Below are positions 23,596 through 32,826 of a DNA stretch of 64,000 bases, in pieces (within the stretch, counting starts at the first letter, position 1; each line of letters opens with the position of its first letter). The position numbers were made by a program, and so were the translations under genes. Where the stretch lies: positions 366,854-430,853 of the forward strand of contig NZ_LMLE01000011.1 of NCBI RefSeq assembly GCF_001422545.1. Reading direction: 5' to 3'. This stretch comes from Pedobacter sp. Leaf41 (lineage in GTDB: Bacteria > Bacteroidota > Bacteroidia > Sphingobacteriales > Sphingobacteriaceae). The notes under the pieces are model-generated. The model worked only from the letters and a program-made list of their open reading frames with translations. It ran no database searches and had not been told where the DNA came from.

Positions 23596-25422
23596 TTATG
23601 GATTAATATCTAGATTAAATCTTTTGCGTAATTCGTCGAGTTTTGGGTTTTTGTTAACCAAATAATCATATTTTTCGCGATTGCCATACAGTCTGTTTTC
23701 AATTTTTCGCTCCACTTGTTTAAAAGTGATATCAACAGCGAAATTTTGTAACTCATTCCTCAGGTAATTCATTAATTCTACTGACTCCTGAACAATTAAC
23801 TGTTCTTGTGTTTTGCTTTCTACAGAAATTTCAATCAGCGTTGGGTTGACAAGGGTAGGAGCAAAATTATTGAGAATTGTAAACAAATTAATTTTATCAG
23901 CTTTCTTAAGTATCTGAATGTAGCTGTTCCAAACTTCTAATAGTCTATCGTAGCTAAACTGTTGCCTGGCTTCGCCGGTTACAGTTTTTGGCGTTCCATC
24001 ATCTTCTCCAGTAGCAAGTCTTTCCAAATCATTTAATGAGGGAATTAATGTTCCAACATTTTTTTTTGGAATATTAATGCTAATGGAAGTAGCGGATGGA
24101 ATGCTGGGTTTAGGAGATTCTTTCGGTTTTTCGTTTAATGAAATACTTGCAGGAATTTCAGCTTGAGGCTTATTGGAAACAATTGACGAAGGAATTTCAG
24201 CCTCCACTTTCAACTTCGAACTTTCAACCTCAGAAGCCTTTTCGGCTACGACATTAGTTTTTTTTTTATCCTGATCTCCGTCAGTTGCTGTGTTACTCGT
24301 ATTTAAAGGTTGCTGTGCTAAATGAACTACCGATCGAATATGGCACATTTTTATGAGTGCAAGTTCTACCTGTAATCGCTGATTTTTGGAATTTTTATAA
24401 TTTAAATCGCAAGTATTAGCCAAGTTTAATGCTGTTAATAAAAATGAAAGCTCGGTTTGCCGGCATTGATCTAAATATTTTTGTTTGATGTTCTCACTAA
24501 CTTCCAAAAGTTTGATAGTTGCTGCATCTTTGCCTACCAGCAAATTACGGAAGTGTGAAGCCAAACCATTAATAAAGTTGTTTCCATCAAATCCATTATT
24601 CAGAATTTCATCAAACAGTAATAACGTTTCACTTACTTCTGCTGCGGTTAGGTGGGAGGTAAGCTTAAAGAAATAATCGTAATCTAAAATGTTTAAATTA
24701 TCAATTACAGCCTTATAAGTGATGTTTTTGTTTGCATAACTTGCAATCTGATCAAACATCGATAGAGCATCACGTAAACCTCCATCTGCTTTTTGAGCGA
24801 TAATGTGTAAGCCATCAGTTTCAAAAGCGATGTTTTCACGTTGTGCAATGGCAGCCAAATGGCTCGAAATATCTTCAACCTGAATGCGGTTGAAATCAAA
24901 AATTTGACAACGTGATAAAATCGTTGGCAGAATTTTATGTTTTTCTGTAGTCGCTAAAATGAAAATAGCATAAGATGGTGGTTCTTCCAATGTTTTCAAA
25001 AATGCATTGAATGCACTTTGAGATAACATGTGAACCTCATCAATAATATAAATTTTGTATTTGCCAGCTTGTGGCGGTATGCGAACCTGCTCAATTAAGC
25101 TTCGGATATCATCAACCGAGTTGTTTGAAGCCGCATCCAATTCGTGAACATTAAAAGAGTGTCCGTTTTGGAAAGACAGGCAGTTTTCGCAAGTTCCGCA
25201 AGCTTCCATATCTGCTGTAGGATTGGTGCAGTTAATGGTTTTTGCCAAAATCCTGGCGCAGGTAGTTTTACCAACGCCCCGTGGTCCGCAAAAAAGAAAA
25301 GCTTGGGCCAGCTGATTGTTTTTGATGGCATTTTTTAGCGTGCCAGTAATATGCTGCTGCCCAACAACGGTTTCAAACGTGGCTGGACGGTATTTACGGG
25401 CAGAAACAATAAAATTTTCCAT
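23596..25422 (-). CDS. dnaX: DNA polymerase III subunit gamma/tau
   Basis: The product is 608 residues from ATG at 25420-25422 (MENFIVSARKYRPATFETVV); an ATG two codons earlier is equivalent. It is the clamp-loader ATPase: Walker A GPRGVGKTT at 46-54, zinc cysteines C65, C75, C78 and C81, Walker B IIDEVHML at about 126-133, sensor 1 and LSRCQIFDF. The C-terminal part (~380-608) is the tau region, with a Pro/Ser/Lys-rich linker and a conserved end (LLEVWNSYIQILKKADKINL). It loads the beta clamp and joins polymerase cores at the fork. Confidence 0.95.
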   Translation of the reverse strand: MENFIVSARKYRPATFETVVGQQHITGTLKNAIKNNQLAQAFLFCGPRGVGKTTCARILAKTINCTNPTADMEACGTCENCLSFQNGHSFNVHELDAASNNSVDDIRSLIEQVRIPPQAGKYKIYIIDEVHMLSQSAFNAFLKTLEEPPSYAIFILATTEKHKILPTILSRCQIFDFNRIQVEDISSHLAAIAQRENIAFETDGLHIIAQKADGGLRDALSMFDQIASYANKNITYKAVIDNLNILDYDYFFKLTSHLTAAEVSETLLLFDEILNNGFDGNNFINGLASHFRNLLVGKDAATIKLLEVSENIKQKYLDQCRQTELSFLLTALNLANTCDLNYKNSKNQRLQVELALIKMCHIRSVVHLAQQPLNTSNTATDGDQDKKKTNVVAEKASEVESSKLKVEAEIPSSIVSNKPQAEIPASISLNEKPKESPKPSIPSATSISINIPKKNVGTLIPSLNDLERLATGEDDGTPKTVTGEARQQFSYDRLLEVWNSYIQILKKADKINLFTILNNFAPTLVNPTLIEISVESKTQEQLIVQESVELMNYLRNELQNFAVDITFKQVERKIENRLYGNREKYDYLVNKNPKLDELRKRFNLDINP

Positions 25423-25486
25423 CGGCACGAAAATAGGAAAAATTTAGATGGAGTTTTATTGAAAAATGTGAATGTTGAAAAGTTGA

Positions 25487-26380
25487 CTATTTGCTTAATT
25501 GCATCACTTTGTCGAGCAGTGGCGGTAATCCATTCTCCAATATTTTATCGTTATCCCAAAAACTCATCACACAGCTCACATAATGATCTCTCACCTTATC
25601 GGCAACATAATATGCGATTAACGTTTTGCCTCCAGAGGTTTTTACCGCTAAATTGGTAAGCCCCGTGAAGCCATAAACCACTTTTAATGCGGTTGTTGGT
25701 GTGTTTTCAAAAATGACCTTTATCTCCGTCTTGGAAATAATTTTTAATCCCTTTCTTAATTCAGTTACAGTCAGTTGATTTTGAATCGCCTTTGTTGCAC
25801 TTTGCAGTGTTTGATGTAACGACCAATTCATTTCTCCTAAATAAGGACACTGAACGGTGTTTACATTGGTCCAATAGCAGCTGTTGCTTAACTGAATTTT
25901 TCTGCCAGCAAAATCAATGCTGTCAATTTGATTGTCTTCAAAAAAATTCGGAGGTAATCTATCTTCTACAATGAGGTTAATAAGTTCCCGCTCAAATTGT
26001 TGGTTGGGGGTATCATAATTGGTGAAGCAAATTACAGTAGTCAGTTTTTGTTTATCCTCTATAAAATAATAGGACGAAATTGCATGTAAACTATCAGATA
26101 TTTTTTCGCGTTTAGTGATATGTACATTATTGTAAGCCAGGCTATCATCCTTCGATTTGAGATCGTCGTTTGTAATGGAATATTTCCGGTATGCAAATTT
26201 TAAATCTTTATCGGTAAAGGGACTGCTAAAAGTTTGACTGGTGAAATCAATTCCATCTATGTTATAATAAGTTACAGATCTGTTTTTAACAGCTTTAAGT
26301 CTTTTTGAGTAATTGTTTTTCTCTTGAGATAATGCAACAAAAGGTATTATTAGGAGCAATATAATATATGCTTTTGTCAT
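25487..26380 (-). CDS. Hypothetical secreted protein
   Basis: A 297-residue protein with a signal peptide MTKAYIILLLIIPFVALSQ. The rest is a soluble alpha/beta protein with no family that I recognise (YYNIDGIDFTSQTFSSPFTD, NQQFERELINLIVEDRLPPN, CYWTNVNTVQCPYLGEMNWS, KVVYGFTGLTNLAVKTSGGK, GLPPLLDKVMQLSK). Two Cys (in NSCYW and VQCPY) might form a disulfide. It is likely periplasmic or outer-membrane associated. It stands alone, 65 bp before dnaX on the same strand and 53 bp after an AraC regulator. Confidence 0.6.
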   Translation of the reverse strand: MTKAYIILLLIIPFVALSQEKNNYSKRLKAVKNRSVTYYNIDGIDFTSQTFSSPFTDKDLKFAYRKYSITNDDLKSKDDSLAYNNVHITKREKISDSLHAISSYYFIEDKQKLTTVICFTNYDTPNQQFERELINLIVEDRLPPNFFEDNQIDSIDFAGRKIQLSNSCYWTNVNTVQCPYLGEMNWSLHQTLQSATKAIQNQLTVTELRKGLKIISKTEIKVIFENTPTTALKVVYGFTGLTNLAVKTSGGKTLIAYYVADKVRDHYVSCVMSFWDNDKILENGLPPLLDKVMQLSK

Positions 26381-26433
26381 CTTGTAAATATTTTATTAAA
26401 GATAAAGAATTCGAAATGGTTTATCTCTGCTGA

Positions 26434-27306
26434 TTATTTTATTATCGATTTTAGTTCATTTCTGTATTCTGATGCACTTTTCCCGGTAAACTCATGGAAA
26501 ATTTTATTGAAGTGACTAAAGTTATTGAAGCCGCTCTCTAAGGAAATGGCGGTAATGCTAATGTGTTTTTCGGCCAAAAGCTTAGATGCATGTACCACGC
26601 GATATTCATTTACAAAACGGGTAAACGTTTTCTTAGTAATTTTTTTGAAGTAGCGACAAAAAGAGGGTACCGTCATTGCCGACATTTCTGCCACATCTTC
26701 CAGGTTAATTTGCTCTTGAAAATGATCTTTAACATGATTGAATATCATATTGATTCGATCGTTATCCTGAATTTGCATTTCCATTGCAAAGCCCGAAGCA
26801 TTCAAAATGGTTAAATCGTTCGATCCATCCAGCGTTTTTAAAACGGAGAGCAGCGTAACTAGTTTTTCAAATGGTTGTTGATCTTCAATAGCTTCTATAT
26901 GAACACCAACCGCCTTTTTGGTTTTCTCACCGAAGGCGATTCCACCCTTTGCTTTTATGAATAAGTCTCTTAAGAATTTATTCTCTTGCAACTCAAGAAA
27001 TTGCTGTCCTAAAAAATCGGCTTTGAACTGGATAACGGTTTCGTTTTTGTTTCCTGTATTGTTATCTGTAAAACCGCAATGTGGCAGATTACTGCCTACT
27101 AAAATCAAATCGCCATCGGTATAGTAAGAAACGTGACTACCAATTTGTCGCTTTCCCGAACCTCCATTTACAAAAACCATTTCTATTTCCGGATGGTAAT
27201 GCCACACATGTGCTTTGTTGTTTTCATTTTCTACATATTTTGAATAGTAAAACGAGCTTCCAAAGGATGGTTCGACAACTTCAAAGCTTGGTTTTAAAGT
27301 TTTCAT
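26434..27306 (-). CDS. AraC family regulator with cupin sensor domain
   Basis: A 290-residue regulator. The N-terminal cupin (about 20-110) includes ENNKAHVWHYHPEIEMVFVN, GDLILVGSNLPHCG. The C-terminal AraC DNA-binding domain (about 190-287) includes INLEDVAEMSAMTVPSFCRY, FKKITKKTFTRFVNEYRVVH, ISITAISLESGFNNFSHFNK, FHEFTGKSASEYRNELKS. Cupin-AraC proteins of this form usually sense sugars or carbohydrate-derived molecules. No catabolic gene is adjacent (a 178-bp region separates it from a divergent secreted protein), so the target is not clear. Confidence 0.85.
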   Translation of the reverse strand: MKTLKPSFEVVEPSFGSSFYYSKYVENENNKAHVWHYHPEIEMVFVNGGSGKRQIGSHVSYYTDGDLILVGSNLPHCGFTDNNTGNKNETVIQFKADFLGQQFLELQENKFLRDLFIKAKGGIAFGEKTKKAVGVHIEAIEDQQPFEKLVTLLSVLKTLDGSNDLTILNASGFAMEMQIQDNDRINMIFNHVKDHFQEQINLEDVAEMSAMTVPSFCRYFKKITKKTFTRFVNEYRVVHASKLLAEKHISITAISLESGFNNFSHFNKIFHEFTGKSASEYRNELKSIIK

Positions 27307-27483
27307 GACAATTTAATGTTAATTATGGGTTAATTAATGTGCTTAATTGATGGTGTGATATAAAATTAATGATAATGAGGGTAATTTTACATAGATATCT
27401 GAAAATATAGCGTAATTTCTGTGTGTTTTATTGAAGTAATTTAGCAGTATAAAATAATTGTACACACATTAAATGGTTTAGTT

Positions 27484-28077
27484 ATGAAAAAGTTCTTTAA
27501 AATCGGTTTAATTGCTGCCTTATCATTCACTGTTTCGATTGCGCAAGCAAATGATAATGAATTTTCTTTAAAAGTTAAAAACGAAAAACAGAAATCAATA
27601 AGTTTCTTAATGAGAAACAATAAAGAATTCAGCTTTTCTGTTTTTTCTGAGAATAATGACTTACTTTTTGATCAGAAGTTTAAAGGAACAGCTGGATTAA
27701 CTAAAACATATGACTTAAATGCACTTCCTGAGGGGAATTATATGGTTAAGGTTGAGTCGGGCACTACAGTGGCAGAATATGCAGTTAAAATAGCATATGA
27801 TAAAGCCCAAATTTTAACCAGTAAAATAACAGAAGTAATTAAGCCTAAAATTACCAAGGTAAAAGATTTAATTACGCTTGATTATCAGGTTAAAGATAAT
27901 ATGCCAATTGAGGTTGCTGTATTTAATGAGCGTAATGATGAACTTTATTCTCAAATTTTCAAAGATAGATCAAAACTGATCAAAAAATTTAACATCGGTA
28001 AAGCTGATGGAGACTCGCTAACGTTTGTGGTAAAACACAACAATGAGTCGTTTACAAATACAATACAAACTCGCTAA
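27484..28077 (+). CDS. Hypothetical secreted protein
   Basis: A 197-residue protein with signal peptide MKKFFKIGLIAALSFTVSIA then QAND. The mature protein has two similar beta-rich halves: LKVKNEKQKSISFLMRNNKE, FSVFSENNDLLFDQKFKG and LNALPEGNYMVKVESG, then DYQVKDNMPIEVAVFNERND, ELYSQIFKDRSKLIKKFNIG. This suggests a pair of immunoglobulin-like folds in the periplasm or on the surface, of the type found widely as short Bacteroidota secreted proteins. No function can be assigned. It is followed by a strong terminator, so it is monocistronic. Confidence 0.6.
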   Translation: MKKFFKIGLIAALSFTVSIAQANDNEFSLKVKNEKQKSISFLMRNNKEFSFSVFSENNDLLFDQKFKGTAGLTKTYDLNALPEGNYMVKVESGTTVAEYAVKIAYDKAQILTSKITEVIKPKITKVKDLITLDYQVKDNMPIEVAVFNERNDELYSQIFKDRSKLIKKFNIGKADGDSLTFVVKHNNESFTNTIQTR

Positions 28078-28103
28078 AACAATCAACCAAACAAACTAAT
28101 CAT

Positions 28104-28132
28104 GGAGATACTCACAGTATCTCCTTTTTTGT
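28104..28132 (+). terminator. Terminator
   Basis: GGAGATAC pairs perfectly with GTATCTCC around TCACA and is followed by six T, 27 bp after the secreted protein's stop. Confidence 0.85.
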
Positions 28133-28211
28133 TTTATGTGCTTTTTAGTTAGAAATGTTATTATTCGTTATTTTTGTTTGATAATATATTGCTAAGCGGC
28201 TATTCTAGGGT

Positions 28212-28910
28212 ATGAATAATGAATTTTCTGATTACAAAAGTGCTGCAGTAGTATCAACGTTTAATCAATTAGTTAACTCAGATTTTCAGGGCATCAAAAA
28301 TGCAATCTGCTGGTACAGAAGTTTAAATGGAGATTTTGTTGAAATAGTATCAAAGCTGCAATTAGAGGGCAACTTGACAGAAGTTTCTTTAGAAACAATT
28401 AAATCGTTGGAGCTCTCCGAAGAGGGAAGTAGGGCAAGGGAGATTATTATAAATGACTTCAACTTATTAACGGCTTGTGGGGCTTTGCCTTCACTTAATT
28501 TGATTAAAAATTACGAACGCGATGAAGAGTTGGATTTCATTTCAACAGATGTTTATTCATTCCATGTAGATCGCTCACCCGTTGGTATTGATACTTATTT
28601 ATGTACATACCATGGTGCGGCTAGTGAAATTGTGGCTAATGATGAAGCAGAGCAAAAGATTTTAATTCCCGAAATTCGGCAGAAACTAAAAGCTATGTAT
28701 GATGGACCAGAAGAAGAATTCGAGACTTTTTTGATTGAAAATTATTTCGACTTGCATTATCAGCCTAAACCAAATGCGCAACCACGAAACCTTGGGCTAG
28801 GTCATATCTGGAGGTTAGCAGTAGATCATCCTGAAAAACCAGTTCCGCCGTGTATTCATCGGGCACCTGTAGAGAAAGATGGTGAATATAGATTGCTAAT
28901 GATTTGCTGA
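28212..28910 (+). CDS. DUF1826-like protein
   Basis: A 232-residue soluble protein. The opening region NSDFQGIKNAICWYRSLNGD and the centre DVYSFHVDRSPVGIDTYLCT then YHGAASEIVANDEA match the pattern of DUF1826 proteins. The C-terminus has LGLGHIWRLAVDHPEKPVPP then CIHRAPVEKDGEYRLLMIC. The spacing of HVD and a distal His before an Arg-rich strand is reminiscent of the HxD...H iron site of 2-oxoglutarate dioxygenases, but this is only a resemblance. Monocistronic; function unknown. Confidence 0.6.
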   Translation: MNNEFSDYKSAAVVSTFNQLVNSDFQGIKNAICWYRSLNGDFVEIVSKLQLEGNLTEVSLETIKSLELSEEGSRAREIIINDFNLLTACGALPSLNLIKNYERDEELDFISTDVYSFHVDRSPVGIDTYLCTYHGAASEIVANDEAEQKILIPEIRQKLKAMYDGPEEEFETFLIENYFDLHYQPKPNAQPRNLGLGHIWRLAVDHPEKPVPPCIHRAPVEKDGEYRLLMIC

Positions 28911-29030
28911 ACTTGATTTTACTAAACGTGCAATTGCCTTTAAATCCATTTATTAATTTGCAATTATATTCTTTATTCATTGCTCCTCTATCTTTGCTCC
29001 ATTTCATTCTTCTTTTTTCTGCTCAATCAT

Positions 29031-29060
29031 TTGATTTTAAGAAATATATTGCTACTTTTG
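29031..29060 (+). promoter_or_regulatory. Bacteroidota-type promoter of the rpsF operon
   Basis: TTG at 29031-29033 and TACTTTTG at 29053-29060 are separated by 19 bp, matching the TTG-N19-TAnnTTTG promoter of the phylum's primary sigma factor. It lies 52 bp before the rpsF ATG. Confidence 0.75.
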
Positions 29061-29112
29061 CAACCCCGTAATATACCTCGGGATTAAAAAATTAAAAACA
29101 TAATTTATAACA

Positions 29113-29469
29113 ATGAATCAGTACGAAACTGTTATCGTTCTAACCCCATTGTTATCTGAAGAGGCTGCAAAAGAGGCATTAGCTAAATTTAAAGCAGTTC
29201 TTGTAGATAACGGTGCCGAAATTATCCAAGAGGATAATTGGGGTTTGAGAAAATTAGCGTATCCAATTGAGAAAAAATCAAACGGATTCTTCAACTTAAC
29301 TGAATACAAAGCTTCGGGAGATTTGATCGCAAAATTAGAGCTTCAATTAAAACGCGATGAGCGTGTGTTACGTTTCTTAACTATCCGTTTAGACAAACAC
29401 GCTGTTGCTTACAATGAGAAAAAACGTAGTGGTGCGTTTAACAAAAAAACTAAGGAGGTTGCAGCGTAA
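29113..29469 (+). CDS. rpsF: 30S ribosomal protein S6
   Basis: A 118-residue protein, standard for the family: MNQYETVIVLTPLLSEEAAK, EIIQEDNWGLRKLAYPIEKK, SNGFFNLTEYKASGDLIAKL and LKRDERVLRFLTIRLDKHA. It binds 16S rRNA with S18 in the small-subunit platform. First gene of the rpsF-rpsR-rplI operon; its TAA overlaps the ATG of rpsR (TAATG), coupling translation of the S6-S18 pair, which assemble as a heterodimer. Confidence 0.97.
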   Translation: MNQYETVIVLTPLLSEEAAKEALAKFKAVLVDNGAEIIQEDNWGLRKLAYPIEKKSNGFFNLTEYKASGDLIAKLELQLKRDERVLRFLTIRLDKHAVAYNEKKRSGAFNKKTKEVAA

Positions 29470-29732
29470 TGGCAAGAGAACAAATTCAATACGTTACTGC
29501 CCCTAAAGTAGAGGATAACCGTAAAAAATATTGCCGTTTTAAGAAAAACGGAATTAAATACATCGATTACAAGGATGCAAACTTCTTGTTGAAATTTATT
29601 AACGATCAAGGTAAATTGTTACCAAGACGCCTTACTGGTACTTCGTTAAAATTCCAACGTAAAGTTGCTCAAGCTGTTAAACGTGCTCGTCACATCGGTT
29701 TGTTACCATTCGTTGCAGATCAATTAAAATAG
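29469..29732 (+). CDS. rpsR: 30S ribosomal protein S18
   Basis: An 87-residue basic protein: KKYCRFKKNGIKYIDYKDAN, FLLKFINDQGKLLPRRLTGT, SLKFQRKVAQAVKRARHIGL, ending PFVADQLK. It has the usual S18 length and motifs; it binds 16S rRNA with S6. The start overlaps the S6 stop codon by one base. An AGGAGG-like sequence (TAGGAGGCTC) follows its stop in front of rplI. Confidence 0.97.
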   Translation: MAREQIQYVTAPKVEDNRKKYCRFKKNGIKYIDYKDANFLLKFINDQGKLLPRRLTGTSLKFQRKVAQAVKRARHIGLLPFVADQLK

Positions 29733-29745
29733 GAGGCTCAGAGAT

Positions 29746-30189
29746 ATGGAAATTATTTTAAAACAAGATATTAAAGGGCTTGGTGAGAAAGATGATGTAG
29801 TAAATGTGAAAAACGGTTATGGCCGTAACTACTTAATCCCTCAAGGTTTTGGCGCTTTGGCTACTTCTTCTGCTAAAAAAGTTTTAGCTGAAAACTTAAA
29901 GCAAGCTGCTTTTAAACAAGATAAAATTAAGAAAGATGCTGAAGGTATTGCTGAGCGTTTAACTGCTGTTAAACTTTCTATTGGTGCTAAAGCTGGCGAA
30001 AGCGGAAAAATCTTTGGAGCGGTTAATACGATCCAAATCGCTGAAGCATTAAAAGCGCAAGGTTTTGATGTAGATCGTCGTCGTATTACTTTCGAAACTG
30101 AACCTAAATTTGTTGGCGAATACGTTGCTAACTTAAACTTACACAAAGAAGTTAAAGTTCAGGTTCCTTTTGAAGTAATCGCTGAATAA
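29746..30189 (+). CDS. rplI: 50S ribosomal protein L9
   Basis: A 147-residue protein with the N-domain MEIILKQDIKGLGEKDDVVN and VKNGYGRNYLIPQGFGALAT, the long connecting helix (about 45-75) and a C-terminal domain with GESGKIFGAVNTIQIAEALK and VDRRRITFETEPKFVGEYVA. It binds 23S rRNA at the L1 stalk base. The start is preceded by AGGAGG at 29732-29737. Last gene of the operon, followed by a strong terminator. Confidence 0.97.
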   Translation: MEIILKQDIKGLGEKDDVVNVKNGYGRNYLIPQGFGALATSSAKKVLAENLKQAAFKQDKIKKDAEGIAERLTAVKLSIGAKAGESGKIFGAVNTIQIAEALKAQGFDVDRRRITFETEPKFVGEYVANLNLHKEVKVQVPFEVIAE

Positions 30190-30210
30190 GCATTCTTAAA
30201 CGAATCATAA

Positions 30211-30245
30211 AAAAGTCCTTTCAGTTTTCTGAAAGGACTTTTTTT
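30211..30245 (+). terminator. Terminator of the rpsF-rpsR-rplI operon
   Basis: AAAAGTCCTTTCAG pairs perfectly with CTGAAAGGACTTTT around TTTT, followed by further T. Confidence 0.9.
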
Positions 30246-30359
30246 ATTAATATAAAATTTTAAAAAAAGGGTTTAAAATTGGATGTTATAATTTGATTTT
30301 CACTTATCCATTTCCCATTTCCTTTTCCCTATTTTCTATTTCCCATCCTCAGTTACAAC

Positions 30360-31058
30360 CTATCCTTTTGGCGTTGTTGGCCTGATTTCGATCTTACTTG
30401 GTAAAGTTCTTGCTGGCATGGCTAATAAATCGACAATCAACTTACCCATATCCTCTGGCTGGATTTTCCATGCGTCGTTTTCTGCATCTGGATGATGATC
30501 GTTAAAATGCGTGGCTACTGACCCTGGCATAATGGTACTCACTTTTACGCCGTACTTTCTTAAATCGAGCATTACCGATTGTGTAAAACCAGTTAAACCA
30601 AACTTACTCGCATTATATGCAGCACCGCCGGCAAAAAAGTTAGTTCCAGCTAAGCTAGAAATGGTAAAAATACTACCTTGAGATTTTTTAATTTCCTCTA
30701 CACTGGCTTTTATACTGTAGAAAACGCCTGTTAAGTTGGTATCGATTATATCTTGCCAATCTTCTATCGCCAATTCATCAATAGGTGCAAAGCTACCCAC
30801 ACCAGCATTTGCAATTAGTGCATCCAATTGTCCCCATTTTTCTATTACCAAATTCACAGCCCCAGCTTGCGACTGATAATTTTTAACATCTGCCTCAATG
30901 GCGAGTACATCACCAAATTCAACAAGTTTGGCTGCAGCTTCATTTGCAGCAGCTATTGTCCTGCTCGTAATGGCTACCTTGTATCCGTTTTTTAGAAGTG
31001 CCTCGGCAATACCGAAACCGATACCTTTACTTCCTCCTGTAATTAATGCAACTTTCAT
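30360..31058 (-). CDS. SDR family oxidoreductase (3-oxoacyl-ACP reductase-like)
   Basis: The product is 232 residues from ATG at 31056-31058 (MKVALITGGSKGIGFGIAEA); an ATG five codons upstream is possible. It is a classical SDR: TGGSKGIG at 7-14, NAG at 84-86, ISS near 133-135 and YNASK with Tyr148/Lys152. Substrate unknown; the IPTxPKG-like tail (EIRPTTPKG) and compact size fit general carbonyl/oxoacyl reductases. It lies 30 bp downstream of the DUF1080 lipoprotein gene on the same strand. Confidence 0.85.
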   Translation of the reverse strand: MKVALITGGSKGIGFGIAEALLKNGYKVAITSRTIAAANEAAAKLVEFGDVLAIEADVKNYQSQAGAVNLVIEKWGQLDALIANAGVGSFAPIDELAIEDWQDIIDTNLTGVFYSIKASVEEIKKSQGSIFTISSLAGTNFFAGGAAYNASKFGLTGFTQSVMLDLRKYGVKVSTIMPGSVATHFNDHHPDAENDAWKIQPEDMGKLIVDLLAMPARTLPSKIEIRPTTPKG

Positions 31059-31088
31059 ATTTTCTAAACGCAAAAAGGGTAGAAATGT

Positions 31089-31898
31089 TTATTTCTTTCG
31101 TTCAGCCTGTAGCTTCAAAATTTCGATATCTTTAAAATCTACCGGTTGTCCTTCACTCTGCAATGCGATAAAGCCTTGTGTTAGTCGTTTTCCATCTATC
31201 TTTATTCTTGGGTCAAAGCCATTTGCAACGCCGCCACCAATTTGCGGCTTGCTATACTGAAGCACAGTATAGCCGTTGATAATATGTTTTACCAAAGAAT
31301 CGCCCAATACGATAAGCTCTGCCGAAACCCATTGGTCTCCATCGTAAGTTTTTGATTTAGAGTCAAGGCAGTGGCCATCGTATAATTTGCCATTATAAGT
31401 AATTTCCGTTCCTGGTGAGCACATATTTCCAGTAGGACGCGGTTTTCCATCACTTAAACCACCTAAAAATTGCATTTCAACCGAGATCGGCCAATCCTGT
31501 TCTTTAAGAATAGTGGCAGGGTCTTGTGAATGAAACATGATGCCACTATTTCGTAAGGTGTAACTAGGTGCCCCTTTATGTAAAGCCCCAACAAAACGAT
31601 ACTTCAGTTTTAAGTGATAATTGGAAAAAGGGGTCTTATAGTAAAGGTGACCAAACTGATCATTAAAATCACCGTATTGATCATATCTTACCTTTATTAT
31701 TCCGCTATCCACCCTAAACGTATTTCCGAAATTTACGTTGTAATTGTGGTGATGAATTTTTACATTCCAATCTTTTATGTCTTTCCCATTAAATAGAGAT
31801 ATCCATTTCTCTTGGCGCTGATCAGCATTTTTAATGCTACTACAACTCAAAAACATCACGGCAGTAAGAAGAAAAAATGTGGTTCTTATGTTATTCAT
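31089..31898 (-). CDS. DUF1080 (3-keto-disaccharide hydrolase) lipoprotein
   Basis: A 269-residue lipoprotein (MNNIRTTFFLLTAVMFLSCS, lipobox FLSC). It has one DUF1080 domain, a concanavalin-like beta-sandwich: KWISLFNGKDIKDWNVKIHH, YKTPFSNYHLKLKYRFVG, NSGIMFHSQDPATILKEQDW, PISVEMQFLGG, GGGVANGFDPRIKIDGKRL and FIALQSEGQPVDFKDIEIL. Some family members hydrolyse 3-keto-glycosides; the conserved FNGKD and IALQSEGQ..FRDI motifs are present. It is probably on the cell surface or in the periplasm, acting in glycan or glycoside breakdown. Confidence 0.88.
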   Translation of the reverse strand: MNNIRTTFFLLTAVMFLSCSSIKNADQRQEKWISLFNGKDIKDWNVKIHHHNYNVNFGNTFRVDSGIIKVRYDQYGDFNDQFGHLYYKTPFSNYHLKLKYRFVGALHKGAPSYTLRNSGIMFHSQDPATILKEQDWPISVEMQFLGGLSDGKPRPTGNMCSPGTEITYNGKLYDGHCLDSKSKTYDGDQWVSAELIVLGDSLVKHIINGYTVLQYSKPQIGGGVANGFDPRIKIDGKRLTQGFIALQSEGQPVDFKDIEILKLQAERKK

Positions 31899-32040
31899 TG
31901 TAAATTCTTGTTTTTAGCAGGCTCCATATTTCTGAGGATGAAAGATAAGAAATGATTTATCCATAGCAAGGGAACACAAGTACAGTTGCTAAAATAAAAA
32001 TCGCCTCCATTACAAAACTGCTTTTTATTACCTTTGATGC

Positions 32041-32763
32041 ATGGCTAAATCGCGTTCTACAAAAACGAAAACTAAACGTCCTTTACTTAAAAAGATTACC
32101 AATATTGCTACAAAGGTTTTTTTGTATTTCCTGATGGTTTCGGTGCTCTGGGTTTTAGCCTACCGTTTTATTAACCCACCAATAACGCTGCTAATGGTTT
32201 TACGAAACATTGAACGCAAATCAGACGGAAAACCTTTTAAAACAGAGAAAGAGTGGGTCGATTTTGAAGATATGTCTGATAACATGAAAAGGGCAGCGGT
32301 CTCAGCAGAAGATCAGCTGTTTTTAAAACATATTGGATTCGATGTTAAAGCAATAGAGAAGGCCTTTGCTGCCAATGCAAAAAGTAAGAAGGTAAAAGGT
32401 GGAAGTACCATCTCGCAACAAACAGCAAAAAATGTGTTTTTATGGCCGGGCAGATCGTGGATAAGGAAAGGTTTCGAAGCTTATTTTACGCTCCTAATTG
32501 AATTATTTTGGAGCAAAGAGCGGATTTTGGAAGTTTACCTAAACGTAATTGAAATGGGCGATGGTATTTACGGAGCGGAAGCCGCTGCCCAAGCTTATTA
32601 TGGCAAATCTTGTCATAAGCTAACCAAAGCCCAAGCAGCACTTATTGCTGCTTGTTTTCCAAACCCAATAAGATGGACACCCAAAAACCCAACCCGTTAT
32701 ATCAGGCACCGACAATATTTAATTTTGAGAAATATGAATAGGTTAGGGCCGCTGGATTTTTAG
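32041..32763 (+). CDS. mtgA: Monofunctional peptidoglycan glycosyltransferase
   Basis: A 240-residue membrane-anchored GT51 enzyme. A basic N-terminus is followed by one TM helix (about 25-45), then the catalytic domain with AAVSAEDQLFLKHIGFD (catalytic Glu90), KGGSTISQQTAKN (120-131), RKGFEAYFTLLIELFWSKER, ILEVYLNVIEMGDGIYGAEA and AAQAYYGKSCHKLTKAQAAL. It polymerises lipid II into glycan strands; there is no transpeptidase domain. A TACCTTTG box lies just 4 bp before the ATG, so if used the leader would be minimal or absent. Confidence 0.93.
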   Translation: MAKSRSTKTKTKRPLLKKITNIATKVFLYFLMVSVLWVLAYRFINPPITLLMVLRNIERKSDGKPFKTEKEWVDFEDMSDNMKRAAVSAEDQLFLKHIGFDVKAIEKAFAANAKSKKVKGGSTISQQTAKNVFLWPGRSWIRKGFEAYFTLLIELFWSKERILEVYLNVIEMGDGIYGAEAAAQAYYGKSCHKLTKAQAALIAACFPNPIRWTPKNPTRYIRHRQYLILRNMNRLGPLDF

Positions 32764-32826
32764 TCCGTAGTCCAAAGTATCTAGTCTTCAGTCTATAATC
32801 CAAAAAATAGGACCGAAGACTCACGA

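Noticed and set aside
32764..32826. AGTCCGTAGTCCAAAGTA-like low-complexity stretch after mtgA
   Set aside because: It is a common short Bacteroidota intergenic sequence of degenerate repeats; no feature could be supported.
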